Shown here one piece after another: positions 37,178-47,210 of a stretch of 64,000 nucleotides of DNA; positions within the stretch are counted from its first letter, which is position 1, and each line of letters begins with the position of its first letter. The DNA is taken from NCBI RefSeq assembly GCF_000519305.1, contig NZ_KI912610.1, positions 1,273,949 through 1,337,948 of the forward strand, read 5' to 3'. The notes beneath the pieces are model-generated. The model made no database searches. It saw only the letters and a program-made list of their open reading frames with translations, and had not been told where the DNA came from. Made by a program: the position numbers and the translations under genes. This DNA comes from Mesorhizobium ciceri WSM4083. GTDB taxonomy: Bacteria; Pseudomonadota; Alphaproteobacteria; Rhizobiales; Rhizobiaceae.

Positions 37178-38071
37178 TCAGGGTACGATCAGCGTGCCGG
37201 CGCCGTGCTCGGTGAACAGTTCCAGCAGCACCGCATGCGGCGTCTTGCCGTTGAGGATGACGACGCCTTCGACGCCGCGCTCGATCGCTTCGATGCAGGT
37301 CTCGACCTTGGGGATCATGCCGCCCGAGACCGTGCCGTCCTTGATCAGCGCCTTGGCCTCGGCCACGGTCAGTTCGTCGATCAGCTTCTTGTTCTTGTCG
37401 AGCACACCAGGCACATCGGTGAGGAACAGCAGCCGTGTCGCCTGGCAGGCGCCGGCAATGGCGCCGGCGAAAGTGTCGGCGTTGATGTTGTAGGTGTGGC
37501 CGTCGCGGCCCGGCGCCACCGGCGCCAGCACCGGGATCATTTCGGAGCGCGCCAGAAGGTCGAGCAGCGTGCGGTCGACTTCGACCGGCTCGCCGACGAA
37601 GCCGAGATCGAGCACGCGCTCGATGTTGGAGTCCGGATCGATCATGGTCTTGCGGGCCTTTTCGGCAAACACCATGTTGCCGTCCTTGCCGCACAGGCCG
37701 ATCGCCCATTCGCCCTCGGCGTTGATCAGCGCCACTATCTCCTTGTTGATCGAACCGGCCAGCACCATTTCAACGATCTCGACCGTCTTCTGGTCGGTGA
37801 CGCGCAGGCCGCCCTCGAACTTGGATTCGATGCCCATCTTGGCCAGCATGGCGCCGATCTGCGGGCCACCGCCATGGACGACGATCGGGTTGACGCCGGA
37901 CTGCTTGAGGAGCGCGATGTCGCGCGCGAAGGCCTTGCCGAGCTCGATGTCGCCCATGGCGTGGCCGCCATATTTCACCACGACCGTCTTGTGCTCGTAG
38001 CGCTGCATGTAGGGCAGCGCCCGCGACAACAGGGCTGCCTGCATTTCGGCGGTGGCGGTTATTTCCGTCAT
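37178..38071 (-). CDS. argB: acetylglutamate kinase
   Basis: 297 residues with [28 protein letters not shown] and [15 protein letters not shown] motifs of the amino-acid kinase fold; the N-terminal extension and [12 protein letters not shown]-like region indicate the arginine-sensitive hexameric type. It makes N-acetylglutamyl phosphate for arginine. Stops 8 nt from the convergent radical SAM gene. Confidence 0.95.
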   Translation of the reverse strand: MTEITATAEMQAALLSRALPYMQRYEHKTVVVKYGGHAMGDIELGKAFARDIALLKQSGVNPIVVHGGGPQIGAMLAKMGIESKFEGGLRVTDQKTVEIVEMVLAGSINKEIVALINAEGEWAIGLCGKDGNMVFAEKARKTMIDPDSNIERVLDLGFVGEPVEVDRTLLDLLARSEMIPVLAPVAPGRDGHTYNINADTFAGAIAGACQATRLLFLTDVPGVLDKNKKLIDELTVAEAKALIKDGTVSGGMIPKVETCIEAIERGVEGVVILNGKTPHAVLLELFTEHGAGTLIVP

Positions 38072-38099
38072 CGGCTTGGTTCCCGGGTTTTTATTCTAA

Positions 38100-38144
38100 G
38101 CATGTCGTTGTCCCAAAACCGCTAAGCACTTTTGGGCGACATGC
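38100..38144. repeat. dispersed imperfect palindrome, type A
   Basis: GCATGTCG and CGACATGC are exact inverse complements, with inner CCCAAAA and TTTTGGG. Closest relative of the copy at 16594-16641 (opposite orientation), and core-related to 29482-29528. It is upstream of argB. Confidence 0.65.
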
Positions 38145-38233
38145 ATCGGGTAAGGACGGCGGCGTCTTAGCGGGAATTGGCGCCGCCCGCAAATGGCTTT
38201 GCTGTCATATTCGAGCGCTTCACGACCTCGTCA

Positions 38234-39730
38234 TCATGTCGGCACCATTAGCGGCGCCCTGCGGCCCAGCCAACCCGAGATCTTCTCCATCTGCGCGGCG
38301 AGCGACAAAAGTGTCTCCTCGTCGCCCGGACGGCCTGCCGCCTGGATGCCTATCGGCAGGCCGGCGTCGGTGACATGGACCGGCAGGGCGATCGACGGCT
38401 GGCCGCTGACATTCTGGATCGCCGGCCAAGGGGTGAACCAGAGACTCTTGTCCATCAGCTGGCCGAAGAACGGCTTCAACTTCAGCAAAGGCGTCAGGTG
38501 AAGCTTGTCGAGCAGGTTCTCGATAAGGTCGTCGGCGCCTTTCGGATCCATGGCGCCGCAGGCGAGCGGCGGGTGGGCAATGACCGGCATCAGCACGGCG
38601 TCATACCGCGCAGTCTCCGAAATCAGGCGTCGCGAGGCGGCATGCAGCCGCTGCAGGTCGGCATAGGTCTCGCCCGCCGACACCAGTTCGCCGAAGCGGG
38701 CGAGCACGCGCGTCGCCCGCTCGATGTCACCGGTAACGGAACGGCCGACGCGCAGCGCTTCGGCCCGCATGGTGCCGGCGACGGCGGAGGCAACCGTCCT
38801 GCAGAAATCGGCGAAGAAATCGCGACCGATAAAGGGCAGATCGATCTCCTCGACCGTATGGCCGCCCTCGCGGGCAAGCGCCACCGCCGTGTCGAGCGCC
38901 TTGAGCGTCTCGTCCGAGATCGGCAGGCCAAGCGGGGATTTGCGGTACACAGCCAGCTTGAGCTTGCCGGGATCGCGCGCGGCAGCGGCCGCGAACGTGC
39001 CTTTCGGCGGCGGCGCGGCATAGGGCGACAAAAGATCGGGACCGTGGGTGAGGTCGAGCAGCAGCGCGCAATCGCGCACCGAACGGGTGAGCGCATGGTC
39101 GACCACCATGCCGTACCAGCTTTCACTCACCAAGGGCGTCAGCGGGGTGCGACCGCGCGACGTCTTCAGGCCGACAAGCCCGGTGCAGGCGGCAGGCACG
39201 CGGATCGAGCCGCCGCCATCGGAGGCATGCGCCACCGGCACGACGCCGGCGGCGACCAGTGCAGCCGCACCACCCGACGAGCCGCCGCTGGTGTGACCGG
39301 TGTTCCACGGATTGCGGGTGATGCCGAAGGCCCTGGATTCGGTCATCAATCGAAGCCCGTGCTCCGGCGATGTCGAGGTGACGATCGGGATAAGTCCGGC
39401 AGCGAGATAGCGGTCGGTCAGCACCGAATTGACATCGGCCAGCCATGCCGGAATGCGGCTGCCGCCATGCGTCGGCACGCCCTTGATGGCGATGCCGAGA
39501 TCCTTGATGGCGAAGGGAACGCCGGCCAGCGGCAGCGAGCGGTCGACGGTCTTCGCACGGGCGCGGGCGGCATCGTAGAGCGGCTCGGCCGTGGCATTGA
39601 TGTCGGGACGGGTGGCCTCGGCGCGGGCGATCGCGGCGTCGGTCAGCTCGACGGCCGAAACCTCACCCTTGCGGACCAGATCGGCGAGGCCGGTCGCGTC
39701 TTGCGCCCACAGTGTATGTTCAACCGACAT
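38234..39730 (-). CDS. amidase (amidase signature family)
   Basis: 498 residues. The Ser-cisSer-Lys triad motifs are present: PFAIKDLGIAI holds the Lys and HTSGGSSGGAAALVA the two serines. LPLAGVP and SDGGGSIRVPA support the family. It hydrolyses an unknown amide, perhaps glutamyl or aryl. ATG 39730 is the likely start; two upstream Met codons give a Lys-rich extension that overlaps the divergent promoter region of the sigma factor. Confidence 0.88.
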   Translation of the reverse strand: MSVEHTLWAQDATGLADLVRKGEVSAVELTDAAIARAEATRPDINATAEPLYDAARARAKTVDRSLPLAGVPFAIKDLGIAIKGVPTHGGSRIPAWLADVNSVLTDRYLAAGLIPIVTSTSPEHGLRLMTESRAFGITRNPWNTGHTSGGSSGGAAALVAAGVVPVAHASDGGGSIRVPAACTGLVGLKTSRGRTPLTPLVSESWYGMVVDHALTRSVRDCALLLDLTHGPDLLSPYAAPPPKGTFAAAAARDPGKLKLAVYRKSPLGLPISDETLKALDTAVALAREGGHTVEEIDLPFIGRDFFADFCRTVASAVAGTMRAEALRVGRSVTGDIERATRVLARFGELVSAGETYADLQRLHAASRRLISETARYDAVLMPVIAHPPLACGAMDPKGADDLIENLLDKLHLTPLLKLKPFFGQLMDKSLWFTPWPAIQNVSGQPSIALPVHVTDAGLPIGIQAAGRPGDEETLLSLAAQMEKISGWLGRRAPLMVPT

Positions 39731-39879
39731 GCGCGCCCCCATCACCGCCAGCAAGCTAGCCAGTGGCGACTTCATTGGCAATCGAGGGGTCGATCCGGGT
39801 TGGCGACACGCAAGGCTTGGGGGTGCACAAGGTTATTTCCGCCGTTGCAAATACATTGCAATCGCCTAACTTGCCGCAG

Positions 39880-40419
39880 ATGACGCCGCAGGACATCACC
39901 AAGCTGATCGTCCGGACTTCGATGAAGGACCGGGCCGCGTTCGATCTGCTCTACCGGCAGACCAGCGCGAAACTTTTCGGCGTCTGCCTTCGTGTATTGA
40001 ACGACCGGGGAGATGCGGAAGAAGCGCTACAGGAAGTCTTCGTCAAGATATGGACGAAGGCGGATCGTTTTGCCGTCTCCGATCTAAGCCCGATCTCCTG
40101 GCTGGTGGCGATAGCGCGCAACCATGCGATCGATCGCATCAGAGCGCGGCGCAAACCTGCCGCCGATATCGATGCCGCGCTCGACGTGGCCGATCCGGCG
40201 CCGGGGCCTGAAGCGATGGCGGTGGCGGGCGACGAATCCGAACGTATCCACCATTGTCTCGATGAGTTGGAGAAGGACCGGGCAGCCGCCGTCCGGGGCG
40301 CCTATCTCAAGGGCGAGAGCTATGCCGAACTGGCGGAACGCCATGGCGTGCCGCTGAACACAATGCGTACATGGCTGCGCCGCAGCCTGTTGAAACTCAG
40401 AGAATGTCTGGAAAGATGA
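39880..40419 (+). CDS. ECF sigma factor (SigK/RpoE-like)
   Basis: 179 residues. Sigma region 2 is at about 20-95 (LYRQTSAKLFGVCLRVLNDRGDAEEALQEVFVKIWTKADRF) and region 4 at 120-175 (LKGESYAELAERHGVPLNTMRTWLRRSLLKLRECL). ATG 39880 is used; the frame open to 39763 has a non-conserved lead. The stop overlaps the anti-sigma gene by 4 nt. Partnered with an RskA-type membrane anti-sigma factor and followed by a fasciclin gene. Confidence 0.9.
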   Translation: MTPQDITKLIVRTSMKDRAAFDLLYRQTSAKLFGVCLRVLNDRGDAEEALQEVFVKIWTKADRFAVSDLSPISWLVAIARNHAIDRIRARRKPAADIDAALDVADPAPGPEAMAVAGDESERIHHCLDELEKDRAAAVRGAYLKGESYAELAERHGVPLNTMRTWLRRSLLKLRECLER

Positions 40420-41144
40420 CGCTGGCAGAAGACACAGGACCGGAACGTGGAGGCGACGACCTACTCGCCGCCGAATACGTTCTCGGCGTGCTCGATGCCG
40501 ACGAACGCCAGATCGTCTCCCGCCGCATCGATGCGGATACGGTTTTCGCCCGTCTTGTCGAGGGATGGGAGGTCAGTCTCTCACCGCTTGCCGCCGCCTA
40601 TCGGGAAGTCGAGCCGCCGGTTTCGGTGAAGACCGCGGTCGACCGCCGCCTGTTCGCGAACGTTGCCGGGGTGACCACGCCCGCCGAATCGCGCGGCGGC
40701 CTTTGGTCCAGCCTGGCCTTCTGGCGCGGCTTTGCCGCAGCCGCGGTTGCGGCACTGGCGATCTACATCGCCGTGCCCGTCTTCAACCCGCCGGTCGAGC
40801 AGCCGCAGGCGCGCCTCGTCGCTTCGCTGGCCGCCGAAGGCAGCGACGTCAGATATCTTGCCGTCTACGACGCCGCGCATCACGAAGTCGGCCTGTCGCA
40901 TGTCTCCGGTGAGCGCGCTTCCGGCAAGGATTTCGAGCTGTGGATGATCGAGGGCAAGAACCCGCCGGTCTCGATGGGCGTCATTCCGGCCGGTGCCACG
41001 GCGCACATCGTCGTCTCGCCGGCGGCCCAGCAGAAGCTTGCCCAGGGCGCGGTGCTTGCCGTCAGCCTCGAGCCGTCAGGCGGTTCGCCGACCGGACAGC
41101 CAACCGGACCGGTGGTCGCCGCCGGCGACCTGAAGAGCATTTGA
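40416..41144 (+). CDS. RskA-type membrane anti-sigma factor
   Basis: 242 residues. The cytoplasmic N-terminal anti-sigma part (AAEYVLGVLDADERQIVSRRI) has the region typical of RskA without a zinc site; a single transmembrane helix (about 102-122, FAAAAVAALAIYIAVPVF) precedes an exported C-terminal RskA domain (ELWMIEGKNPPVSMGVIPAG). It would hold the ECF sigma factor at the membrane until proteolysis. ATG 40416 overlaps the sigma stop (ATGA); ATG 40404 is an alternative. Confidence 0.88.
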   Translation: MTLAEDTGPERGGDDLLAAEYVLGVLDADERQIVSRRIDADTVFARLVEGWEVSLSPLAAAYREVEPPVSVKTAVDRRLFANVAGVTTPAESRGGLWSSLAFWRGFAAAAVAALAIYIAVPVFNPPVEQPQARLVASLAAEGSDVRYLAVYDAAHHEVGLSHVSGERASGKDFELWMIEGKNPPVSMGVIPAGATAHIVVSPAAQQKLAQGAVLAVSLEPSGGSPTGQPTGPVVAAGDLKSI

Positions 41145-41367
41145 CCGGCTCCGCGCGCCTGAAAAATCACAACAGACTATCATAAGTCTATCCCTCACTG
41201 AACATGCCCATAGACAGCATGTCGGCCGCGACCGGTTGCTTGGGAAAATCCCTCTGCGCCAAAGATAAAATCAAAAATCACAATATTCCTGAAACTCGGG
41301 CGAGTTTGTTCCGTATCTCCTCGCGTCCCCAAAAATGGGAAGAGAAAAACCCGAGGAGTTTGACATC
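41145..41367. other. intergenic region before the first fasciclin gene
   Basis: 223 nt of lower GC than the surroundings, with several A/T runs (AAAATCAAAAATCACAAT). It probably carries the fasciclin promoter; I could not fix a convincing ECF-type element, so the sigma dependence is not shown from sequence. Confidence 0.4.
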
Positions 41368-41925
41368 ATGCGTAGATACGCCACCCTTTTGCTCGCCGGT
41401 ACGATCGCCGTTTCGGCTCTTGCCACCGCCGCCTATGCCGAAAACCCGATGGTTGGCGGCGCCGCGATGTATGCCAACAAAAACATCGTCGAGAACGCCG
41501 TGAACTCGAAGGATCACACGACGCTGGTCGCCGCCGTGAAGGCCGCCGGCCTTGTCGAAACCCTGCAGGGCGCCGGTCCGTTCACCGTGTTCGCGCCGAC
41601 CAACGAAGCCTTCGCAGCCCTTCCGGCCGGCACGGTCGAGACGCTGCTCAAGCCCGAAAACAAGGACAAGCTCACCAAGATCCTGACCTGCCATGTCATC
41701 GGCGCCAAGGCGATGGGGGCGGATGTCGCCGCGATGGCCAAGGCTGACGGCGGCGCCCACAAGGTCAAGACGGTAGGCGGCTGCGAGCTGTCGCTCAAGG
41801 CCGACGGCGGCAAGGTCACGGTCACCGACGAGAACGGCAATGTCGCCAATGTGACGATCGCCGATGTCGAACAGTCCAATGGCGTCATCCACGTCATCGA
41901 CAAGGTTCTTTTGCCGAAGATGTAA
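41368..41925 (+). CDS. exported fasciclin-domain protein 1
   Basis: 185 residues: a signal peptide ([17 protein letters not shown], cleavage about residue 24) and one FAS1 domain ([41 protein letters not shown]). Two cysteines lie in the mature part (CHV and GGCEL). It resembles MPT70/MPT83-type secreted adhesin-like proteins. GAGGAG lies upstream. A close paralogue is at 51912-52472. Position after ECF sigma and anti-sigma genes suggests it is a target. Confidence 0.9.
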   Translation: MRRYATLLLAGTIAVSALATAAYAENPMVGGAAMYANKNIVENAVNSKDHTTLVAAVKAAGLVETLQGAGPFTVFAPTNEAFAALPAGTVETLLKPENKDKLTKILTCHVIGAKAMGADVAAMAKADGGAHKVKTVGGCELSLKADGGKVTVTDENGNVANVTIADVEQSNGVIHVIDKVLLPKM

Positions 41926-42010
41926 CAAGGGGTTCGCTGCCGGCGAACTGACGGCAAGGGCCCTCCGTCGATTGCATGATCCCGCTCCCGTGATCGGCAA
42001 TTGACCCGTG

Positions 42011-42053
42011 CACTCCGCGCCGCCCACATTCGGATGTGGGAGGGCGCGGAGTG
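42011..42053. terminator. large hairpin after the first fasciclin gene
   Basis: CACTCCGCGCC pairs with GGCGCGGAGTG and, inside it, CCCACAT pairs with ATGTGGG around a TCGG loop. The stem is long and GC-rich without a T-run, so it may terminate or protect the fasciclin transcript. Confidence 0.5.
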
Positions 42054-42137
42054 TTCGTTCGAGGGGGCTACCGTCACCGGCTTTTGATTTCCGCGCGGCG
42101 GTATAGTTTGGCAAAAGAACATCAGGAGGAATTGGTC

Positions 42138-42641
<504 letters not shown>

Positions 42642-42660
42642 CAAATTCCAACTGGATATG

Positions 42661-42692
42661 AAAAACTCCGGGCTTGCGGCCCGGAGTTTTTT
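42661..42692. terminator. Rho-independent terminator after msrB
   Basis: ACTCCGGGC and GCCCGGAGT enclose a TTGCG loop and are followed by TTTTT; AAAA before the stem gives a bidirectional form. Confidence 0.85.
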
Positions 42693-42766
42693 GCGCGGTC
42701 AGAGCTTTTTCGGGCGTGGACTGGAGGAGCTTCCCGAAACAGCTGCCCACGTATCTCTGTCTTGTC

Positions 42767-42833
42767 GCAATTCCTAAGGGAAAGCGCTGCGCGCTTTTCC
42801 CGGGAAAACCGCCTTACACTTTCCTGGAATTGC
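42767..42833. repeat. dispersed imperfect palindrome, type B (longer copy)
   Basis: Starts GCAATTCCTAAGGGAAAGCG and ends TTTCCTGGAATTGC; it repeats the 15929-15971 element with an extra internal GGGAAAACCGCC segment. It lies between msrB and the end of the efflux gene. Confidence 0.6.
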
Positions 42834-42840
42834 TCCGGTA

Positions 42841-44436
42841 TCAGTGGCCGCCGCCGCCACCTCCGCCCGCCGCGGCCGGCTTGCGGATCAGCATGGTGAA
42901 CATGCCAAGCGTCGCAAACAGCACCGTCAGCATGAAGAACACATCCATGAAGGACAGCAGCGCCGCCTGCTGCTGCACCATGCCCGACAGCTTGGAAATC
43001 GCAGCACTTGTCGCGTCGAGGCCGGGGGTCTGCTCGAAATTGAGCGTCATGTTCTGCAGCTTGGTCTGCGCGGCTTCACTGCCCCATTGCACATGTTCGG
43101 AGAGCCTTGCGTAGTGGAAAGCATTGCGGTCGATCAGCACAGTGTTGATCAGGGCGAGGCCAACCGCACCGCCAAGGTTGCGGGTGAGGTTGAACAGGCC
43201 GGACGCATTCTTCAGCCGCTCGGGCGGCAGCGTGCCGAGCGCGATGTTGTTGATTGGCACCATGCACAGCATCATCGAACAGCCGCGCAGGATCTGCGGG
43301 ATGAGCAGCTCATAGAAATCCCAGTCGGCGGTCAGATGCGTCATCCACCAGGTGCCGGTGGCGAAGCCGAAGAAGCCGACCATCATCATCAGGCGCGGGT
43401 CCATCTTGTTCGACAGGATGCCCGAGATCGGCGCGGTGACGAACATCGCCAGGCCGCTGACGAACAGCGCCTCGCCGATCATCATCGAATCGTAGCCCCG
43501 GATGCGCCCGAGGAACACCGGATAGAGATAGGTCAGGCCGTAGAGGCCGATGCCGATGACGAAGGAGAACAGCGAGCCGAAGGCGAAGTTGATGTTGGTG
43601 AACGCCTTCAGATCGACGATCGGCTCCTCGGCGGTGAACACGCGCCAGAAGAACAGCACCGCGCCGATGGTCATGACAATCGCGCAGATGAAGACGCCCT
43701 GGTCCTGCAGCCAGTCATTGTTGGGGCCTTCCTCGAGCACATATTCCATGCAGCCCAGGAACGCCGCCATACCGGCGAGGCCCCACCAGTCGAACTTGCT
43801 GAACAGCTTGAGGTTGGGCTTGTCGAAGTCGATCAGCGTCCAGGCCGCCGCTGTCACCAGGATGCCGGGCACGACATTGACCAGGAACAGCCAATGCCAG
43901 GACATGGCATGGCTGATGTAGCCGCCGACAGTCGGGCCGATGGTCGGCGCCAACGTCGCCACCAGGCCGATCATCGGCGAGACGAAGGCGCGGCGCGAGG
44001 GCGGGAAGATGGTGAAGGCAGCGGCGAAGACGCTCGGTATCATGCCGCCGCCGATGAAGCCCTGGACGGCGCGGTAGACGATCATCTGGTCGATGTTGGT
44101 GGCGGTCGCCGCCAGCGCACTGGCCGCGGTGAAGCCTGCCGCCGAGATGGTGAACAGCACGCGTGTCGACAGCATCCGGCTGAGGAAGCCCGACAGCGGG
44201 ATCATCACCACTTCGGCGATCAGATAGGCGGTCTGCACCCACGGGATTTCGTCGGAGCTGGCGCTCAGGCCGGCCTGGATCTCGGACAGCGAGGCGGAGA
44301 CGATCTGGATGTCGAGGATGGCCATGAACATGCCGAACACCATCGCCAGGAAGGCGATGACGCGCCGCGTCGAGATGGTGTCAGGCACAGCCGGCCTCGC
44401 CGGCGGTGCTCCTGCTGTCAGGGTTGCGGTTGCCAT
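42841..44436 (-). CDS. emrB: DHA2 family drug efflux transporter (EmrB type)
   Basis: 531 residues with 14 predicted helices. Motifs of the DHA2 subgroup are clear: FGMFMAILDIQIVSASLSEI in helix 1 and GFIGGGMIPSVFAAAFTIFP in the later antiport motif C region. The C-terminus is an unusual AAAGGGGGGGH tail. With the adjacent HlyD-type protein it would form a proton-driven pump through both membranes. It follows emrA by 22 nt. Confidence 0.9.
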   Translation of the reverse strand: MATATLTAGAPPARPAVPDTISTRRVIAFLAMVFGMFMAILDIQIVSASLSEIQAGLSASSDEIPWVQTAYLIAEVVMIPLSGFLSRMLSTRVLFTISAAGFTAASALAATATNIDQMIVYRAVQGFIGGGMIPSVFAAAFTIFPPSRRAFVSPMIGLVATLAPTIGPTVGGYISHAMSWHWLFLVNVVPGILVTAAAWTLIDFDKPNLKLFSKFDWWGLAGMAAFLGCMEYVLEEGPNNDWLQDQGVFICAIVMTIGAVLFFWRVFTAEEPIVDLKAFTNINFAFGSLFSFVIGIGLYGLTYLYPVFLGRIRGYDSMMIGEALFVSGLAMFVTAPISGILSNKMDPRLMMMVGFFGFATGTWWMTHLTADWDFYELLIPQILRGCSMMLCMVPINNIALGTLPPERLKNASGLFNLTRNLGGAVGLALINTVLIDRNAFHYARLSEHVQWGSEAAQTKLQNMTLNFEQTPGLDATSAAISKLSGMVQQQAALLSFMDVFFMLTVLFATLGMFTMLIRKPAAAGGGGGGGH

Positions 44437-44458
44437 GGCATTGCTCCCTGGCGGCCGC

Positions 44459-45655
44459 TCAGTTCGCGGCCACTGAGCCCGGCCCGGATGGGGCGGTGCG
44501 GCTGTCGACGGCGACGATGACGCTCAGGCCGGCGCGCAGCTTGCCGCTCTTCAGGACATCTGCCGGCACATCGATGCGGACCGGAACGCGCTGCACGACC
44601 TTGGTGAAGTTGCCGGTGGCGTTTTCGGGCGGCAGCAGCGAGAACACGGCACCCGAAGCCGGCGCCAGCGACGAGACGGTTCCCTCGAAGTCCTGGCCGT
44701 CGGTCGCATCGACCGAGATCTTGACCTTCTCGCCGGGAACCAGCCGGGCAAGCTGCGTCTCCTTGAAGTTGGCGACGATGTAGAGCTTGTCCATCGGCAC
44801 GATGACGGCGAGCTTCTGGCCGGGGCTGACAAGGTCGCCCTGTTCGACCGAGCGGTTGCCGACGATGCCGTCATAAGGCGCCTTGAGCACGGTGAAGGAA
44901 AGATCGCGCAGCGCCTTGTCATGGCTGAGCTGCAAGGACGCCAGCGTGCTCGCCGATTCCGCGCGTTGCGCCTGCAGCACGCCGATATTGGCCTGCGCGG
45001 CGGCGATCTGTGCGTCGGCGCCGACAAGGGCGGCATCGGCCTGCTGGACCGCCGTTTGGGCGTCGTCCAGCTGCGCCTGCGTGCCGACATGGGTCTTGAG
45101 CAGCTGCAAGGCGCGCGCCGCGACCTTGGCTGCATTGTCGGCTGCGGCCTGGTCGGCGACCTTCTGCGCCTGCGCCTGCTGCAGCGAGGCGCGGGCCGCG
45201 TCGGTCTGGGCGTCGATACGGTCGAGCGTCTTGCTCAAGGTGGCGATCTGCGCCTCGGCCTGGGCGACGGCAATCTTGTAATCGCCGTCATCGACGACGA
45301 GCAGCGGATCGCCGGCCTTGACCAGCTGGTTCTCGCTGACCTTGACCTGATCGACATAGCCGGAGATCTTGGGCGATATGAACGCCATGTCCGCCTGGAC
45401 ATAGGCATCGTCCGTCGAGATCATGAAGCGGCCCGTTGTCCAGTAGTCGTAACCATACCAGGCGCCGGCGCCCAGCAAAGCGGCGCCGATGACCGGCAGC
45501 AGGAAGGAACGCACCGAACGCTTCTTCTTGGCCGGAGCCTCTGCCGGTGGCGACGAGACAGGCTGGACAGGCACTTCCGGGGCTTCCGTCGCCGGCGCAA
45601 CCTTGGCGTTGGGAAAGGGACGGACTTCGGCAGTGGTCGGCGCGTTCGAGGACAT
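44459..45655 (-). CDS. emrA: HlyD-family periplasmic adaptor (EmrA type)
   Basis: 398 residues. A Pro-rich cytoplasmic start (about 1-45) leads to one transmembrane helix, then the biotinyl-lipoyl-like half (TDDAYVQADMAFISPKISGYVDQVKV), a long coiled-coil hairpin (about 130-235) and the barrel domain (APYDGIVGNRSVEQGDLVSPGQ). It connects EmrB to an outer-membrane channel. The promoter region carries a TetR-type operator. Confidence 0.9.
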   Translation of the reverse strand: MSSNAPTTAEVRPFPNAKVAPATEAPEVPVQPVSSPPAEAPAKKKRSVRSFLLPVIGAALLGAGAWYGYDYWTTGRFMISTDDAYVQADMAFISPKISGYVDQVKVSENQLVKAGDPLLVVDDGDYKIAVAQAEAQIATLSKTLDRIDAQTDAARASLQQAQAQKVADQAAADNAAKVAARALQLLKTHVGTQAQLDDAQTAVQQADAALVGADAQIAAAQANIGVLQAQRAESASTLASLQLSHDKALRDLSFTVLKAPYDGIVGNRSVEQGDLVSPGQKLAVIVPMDKLYIVANFKETQLARLVPGEKVKISVDATDGQDFEGTVSSLAPASGAVFSLLPPENATGNFTKVVQRVPVRIDVPADVLKSGKLRAGLSVIVAVDSRTAPSGPGSVAAN

Positions 45656-45685
45656 GACATCTCTCTAAAGTTATAATATGATACT

Positions 45686-45699
45686 GAACCGTTCGGTTC
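45686..45699. promoter_or_regulatory. TetR-type operator near emrA
   Basis: GAACC-GTTC-GGTTC inverted repeat in the emrA-tetR intergenic region. It shares its arms with the site at 45747, so both promoters probably bind the same regulator. Confidence 0.6.
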
Positions 45700-45746
45700 G
45701 ATCCGGCCGTTGACATAGCGCGTAAAGAGGACCATATCAAGGGCAA

Positions 45747-45764
45747 TCGAACCGCTTGGTTCGA
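45747..45764. promoter_or_regulatory. TetR-type operator near the regulator gene
   Basis: TCGAACCGCTTGGTTCGA has perfect 7-bp arms around GCTT. It is 24 nt before the regulator ATG and matches the GAACC-N4-GGTTC site nearer emrA. Confidence 0.65.
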
Positions 45765-45787
45765 ATTATTTTCGAGGTGTGACTTTC

Positions 45788-46522
45788 ATGGCCGAGACCC
45801 CGCCCAATGTCGAAAACGAGTCGTGCGACGACCTGTTGGAAAGCTTGCGCCGTGGCCGCCCGGCCGCGGGGCAGGATCCGGTCAAGCGCAGCCAGATCAT
45901 CGACGGTGCCCGTCGTGTCTTCATCGACAAGGGCTTCGAAGCCGCCTCGATGAACGACATCACCCGCGAGGCCGGTGTCTCCAAGGGTACGATCTACGTC
46001 TACTTTGCCAACAAGGAAGAGCTGTTCGAAGCGCTGATCGAGGAAGAGCGCGGCACCATCTTCAAGAACATGTATGACGTGCTGGACAACGCCGACAACC
46101 TGCGCGAAACGCTGGTGAAGTTCGGCAAGGTGCTGGCCCTCAAGATCACGTCGGCCAAGGTCATCCAGGCGCAGCGCACGGTGATCGGGGCATCCGACCG
46201 GATACCCGACATGGGCGCGCGTTTTTACGAGCGTGGCCCCAAGCGTGGCCACGACAAGGTCGCGGCCTTTCTCAATGCCGCCATCGAGCGCGACCTGCTG
46301 CGCATCGACGATGTCGATCTTGCCGCCTATCAGTTCACCGAACTGTGCCTGGCCGGTCTGTTCCGCCAGTGCATCTTCGCCTACCGCACCAAAGCCCCGA
46401 CCCAGGACGAGATCGACCGCATCGTCAGGTCAGGCGTCAGCATGTTCCTGAAGGCATACGGCACCGAAAGGCTTGTGGCGGAAGAGGGCCATCAGACGAT
46501 TGCTATCGAGGCCAAGCCCTAG
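45788..46522 (+). CDS. TetR family regulator of the emrAB-type pump
   Basis: 244 residues. The DNA-binding domain (RSQIIDGARRVFIDKGFEAASMNDITREAGVSKGTIYVYFANKEELF) is at about 35-85 after a 30-residue acidic lead; the ligand domain is TetR_C-like (IGASDRIPDMGARFY, LAGLFRQCIFAYR). It is divergent from emrAB with two matching operators, a classic repressor layout. ATG 45788 is chosen over GTG 45779. Confidence 0.9.
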   Translation: MAETPPNVENESCDDLLESLRRGRPAAGQDPVKRSQIIDGARRVFIDKGFEAASMNDITREAGVSKGTIYVYFANKEELFEALIEEERGTIFKNMYDVLDNADNLRETLVKFGKVLALKITSAKVIQAQRTVIGASDRIPDMGARFYERGPKRGHDKVAAFLNAAIERDLLRIDDVDLAAYQFTELCLAGLFRQCIFAYRTKAPTQDEIDRIVRSGVSMFLKAYGTERLVAEEGHQTIAIEAKP

Positions 46523-46550
46523 CTAGACCATGCTCCAAAGCGTGGATGCT

Positions 46551-47210
46551 TTAGCCGCCATTGGCGGCAAGCACGATGGCTGCCTGCAATTCCTGAAGGC
46601 CCTCGGCCTTTTCAGAAGAGGTGGCCAGCACGAACGGGAACGCCGCCGGCCGCTTCTTGATCTTTGCCAGCGTCTCCTCGATCAGCCTCGGCACGCCGGC
46701 AGTCTTGATCTTGTCGGTCTTGGTCAGCACGATCTGGTAGGACACCGCCGCCTTGTCGAGCAGCGACAGCACTTCGTCGTCCTTGGCCTTGATGCCGTGG
46801 CGGGCGTCGATCAGCACATAGACACGCTTCAGCGTGACGCGGCCCTTGAGATAGTCGAAGACCAGCTTGGTCCACTCGTCGACCTTTTCCTTCGGCGCGG
46901 TGGCATAGCCGTAGCCGGGCATGTCGACCAGCGCCAAGGGCGGCAGGTCGGCGCCCTCACCCGAAAATCCGTCCGGCACGAAATAGTTGAGCTCCTGCGT
47001 GCGCCCCGGCGTGTTGGAGGTGCGCGCCAGCCCCTTCTGGTTGACCAGCGCATTGATCAGCGACGACTTGCCGACATTCGAGCGGCCGGCAAAGGCGATT
47101 TCCGGCGGCCCTTCCGGCGGCAGGAACTTCATGGCCGGCACGCCGCGGATGAAGATCCACCCTCGCGTAAACAGTTCGGTGCCGATTATGCTGCTGTTCA
47201 AAGCGTTCAA
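46551..47210 (-). CDS. engB: ribosome biogenesis GTPase EngB (YihA/YsxC)
   Basis: 219 residues from a TTG start. GTPase motifs: [15 protein letters not shown] (G1), [11 protein letters not shown] (G2), DMPGYGYA (G3) and TKTDK (G4). It functions in assembly of the large ribosomal subunit. TTG 47210 follows GGAGG and overlaps the stop of the acetyltransferase gene (TTGA). Core gene usually near yidC and argB in rhizobia; here accessory blocks separate them. Confidence 0.93.
   Translation of the reverse strand: MNALNSSIIGTELFTRGWIFIRGVPAMKFLPPEGPPEIAFAGRSNVGKSSLINALVNQKGLARTSNTPGRTQELNYFVPDGFSGEGADLPPLALVDMPGYGYATAPKEKVDEWTKLVFDYLKGRVTLKRVYVLIDARHGIKAKDDEVLSLLDKAAVSYQIVLTKTDKIKTAGVPRLIEETLAKIKKRPAAFPFVLATSSEKAEGLQELQAAIVLAANGG

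Noticed and set aside
42844-44520. 558-codon plus-strand frame opposite the EmrB-type gene
   Set aside because: Its product is low-complexity His/Arg/Asp-rich, typical of a high-GC antisense shadow; the minus strand encodes a full 14-helix transporter.
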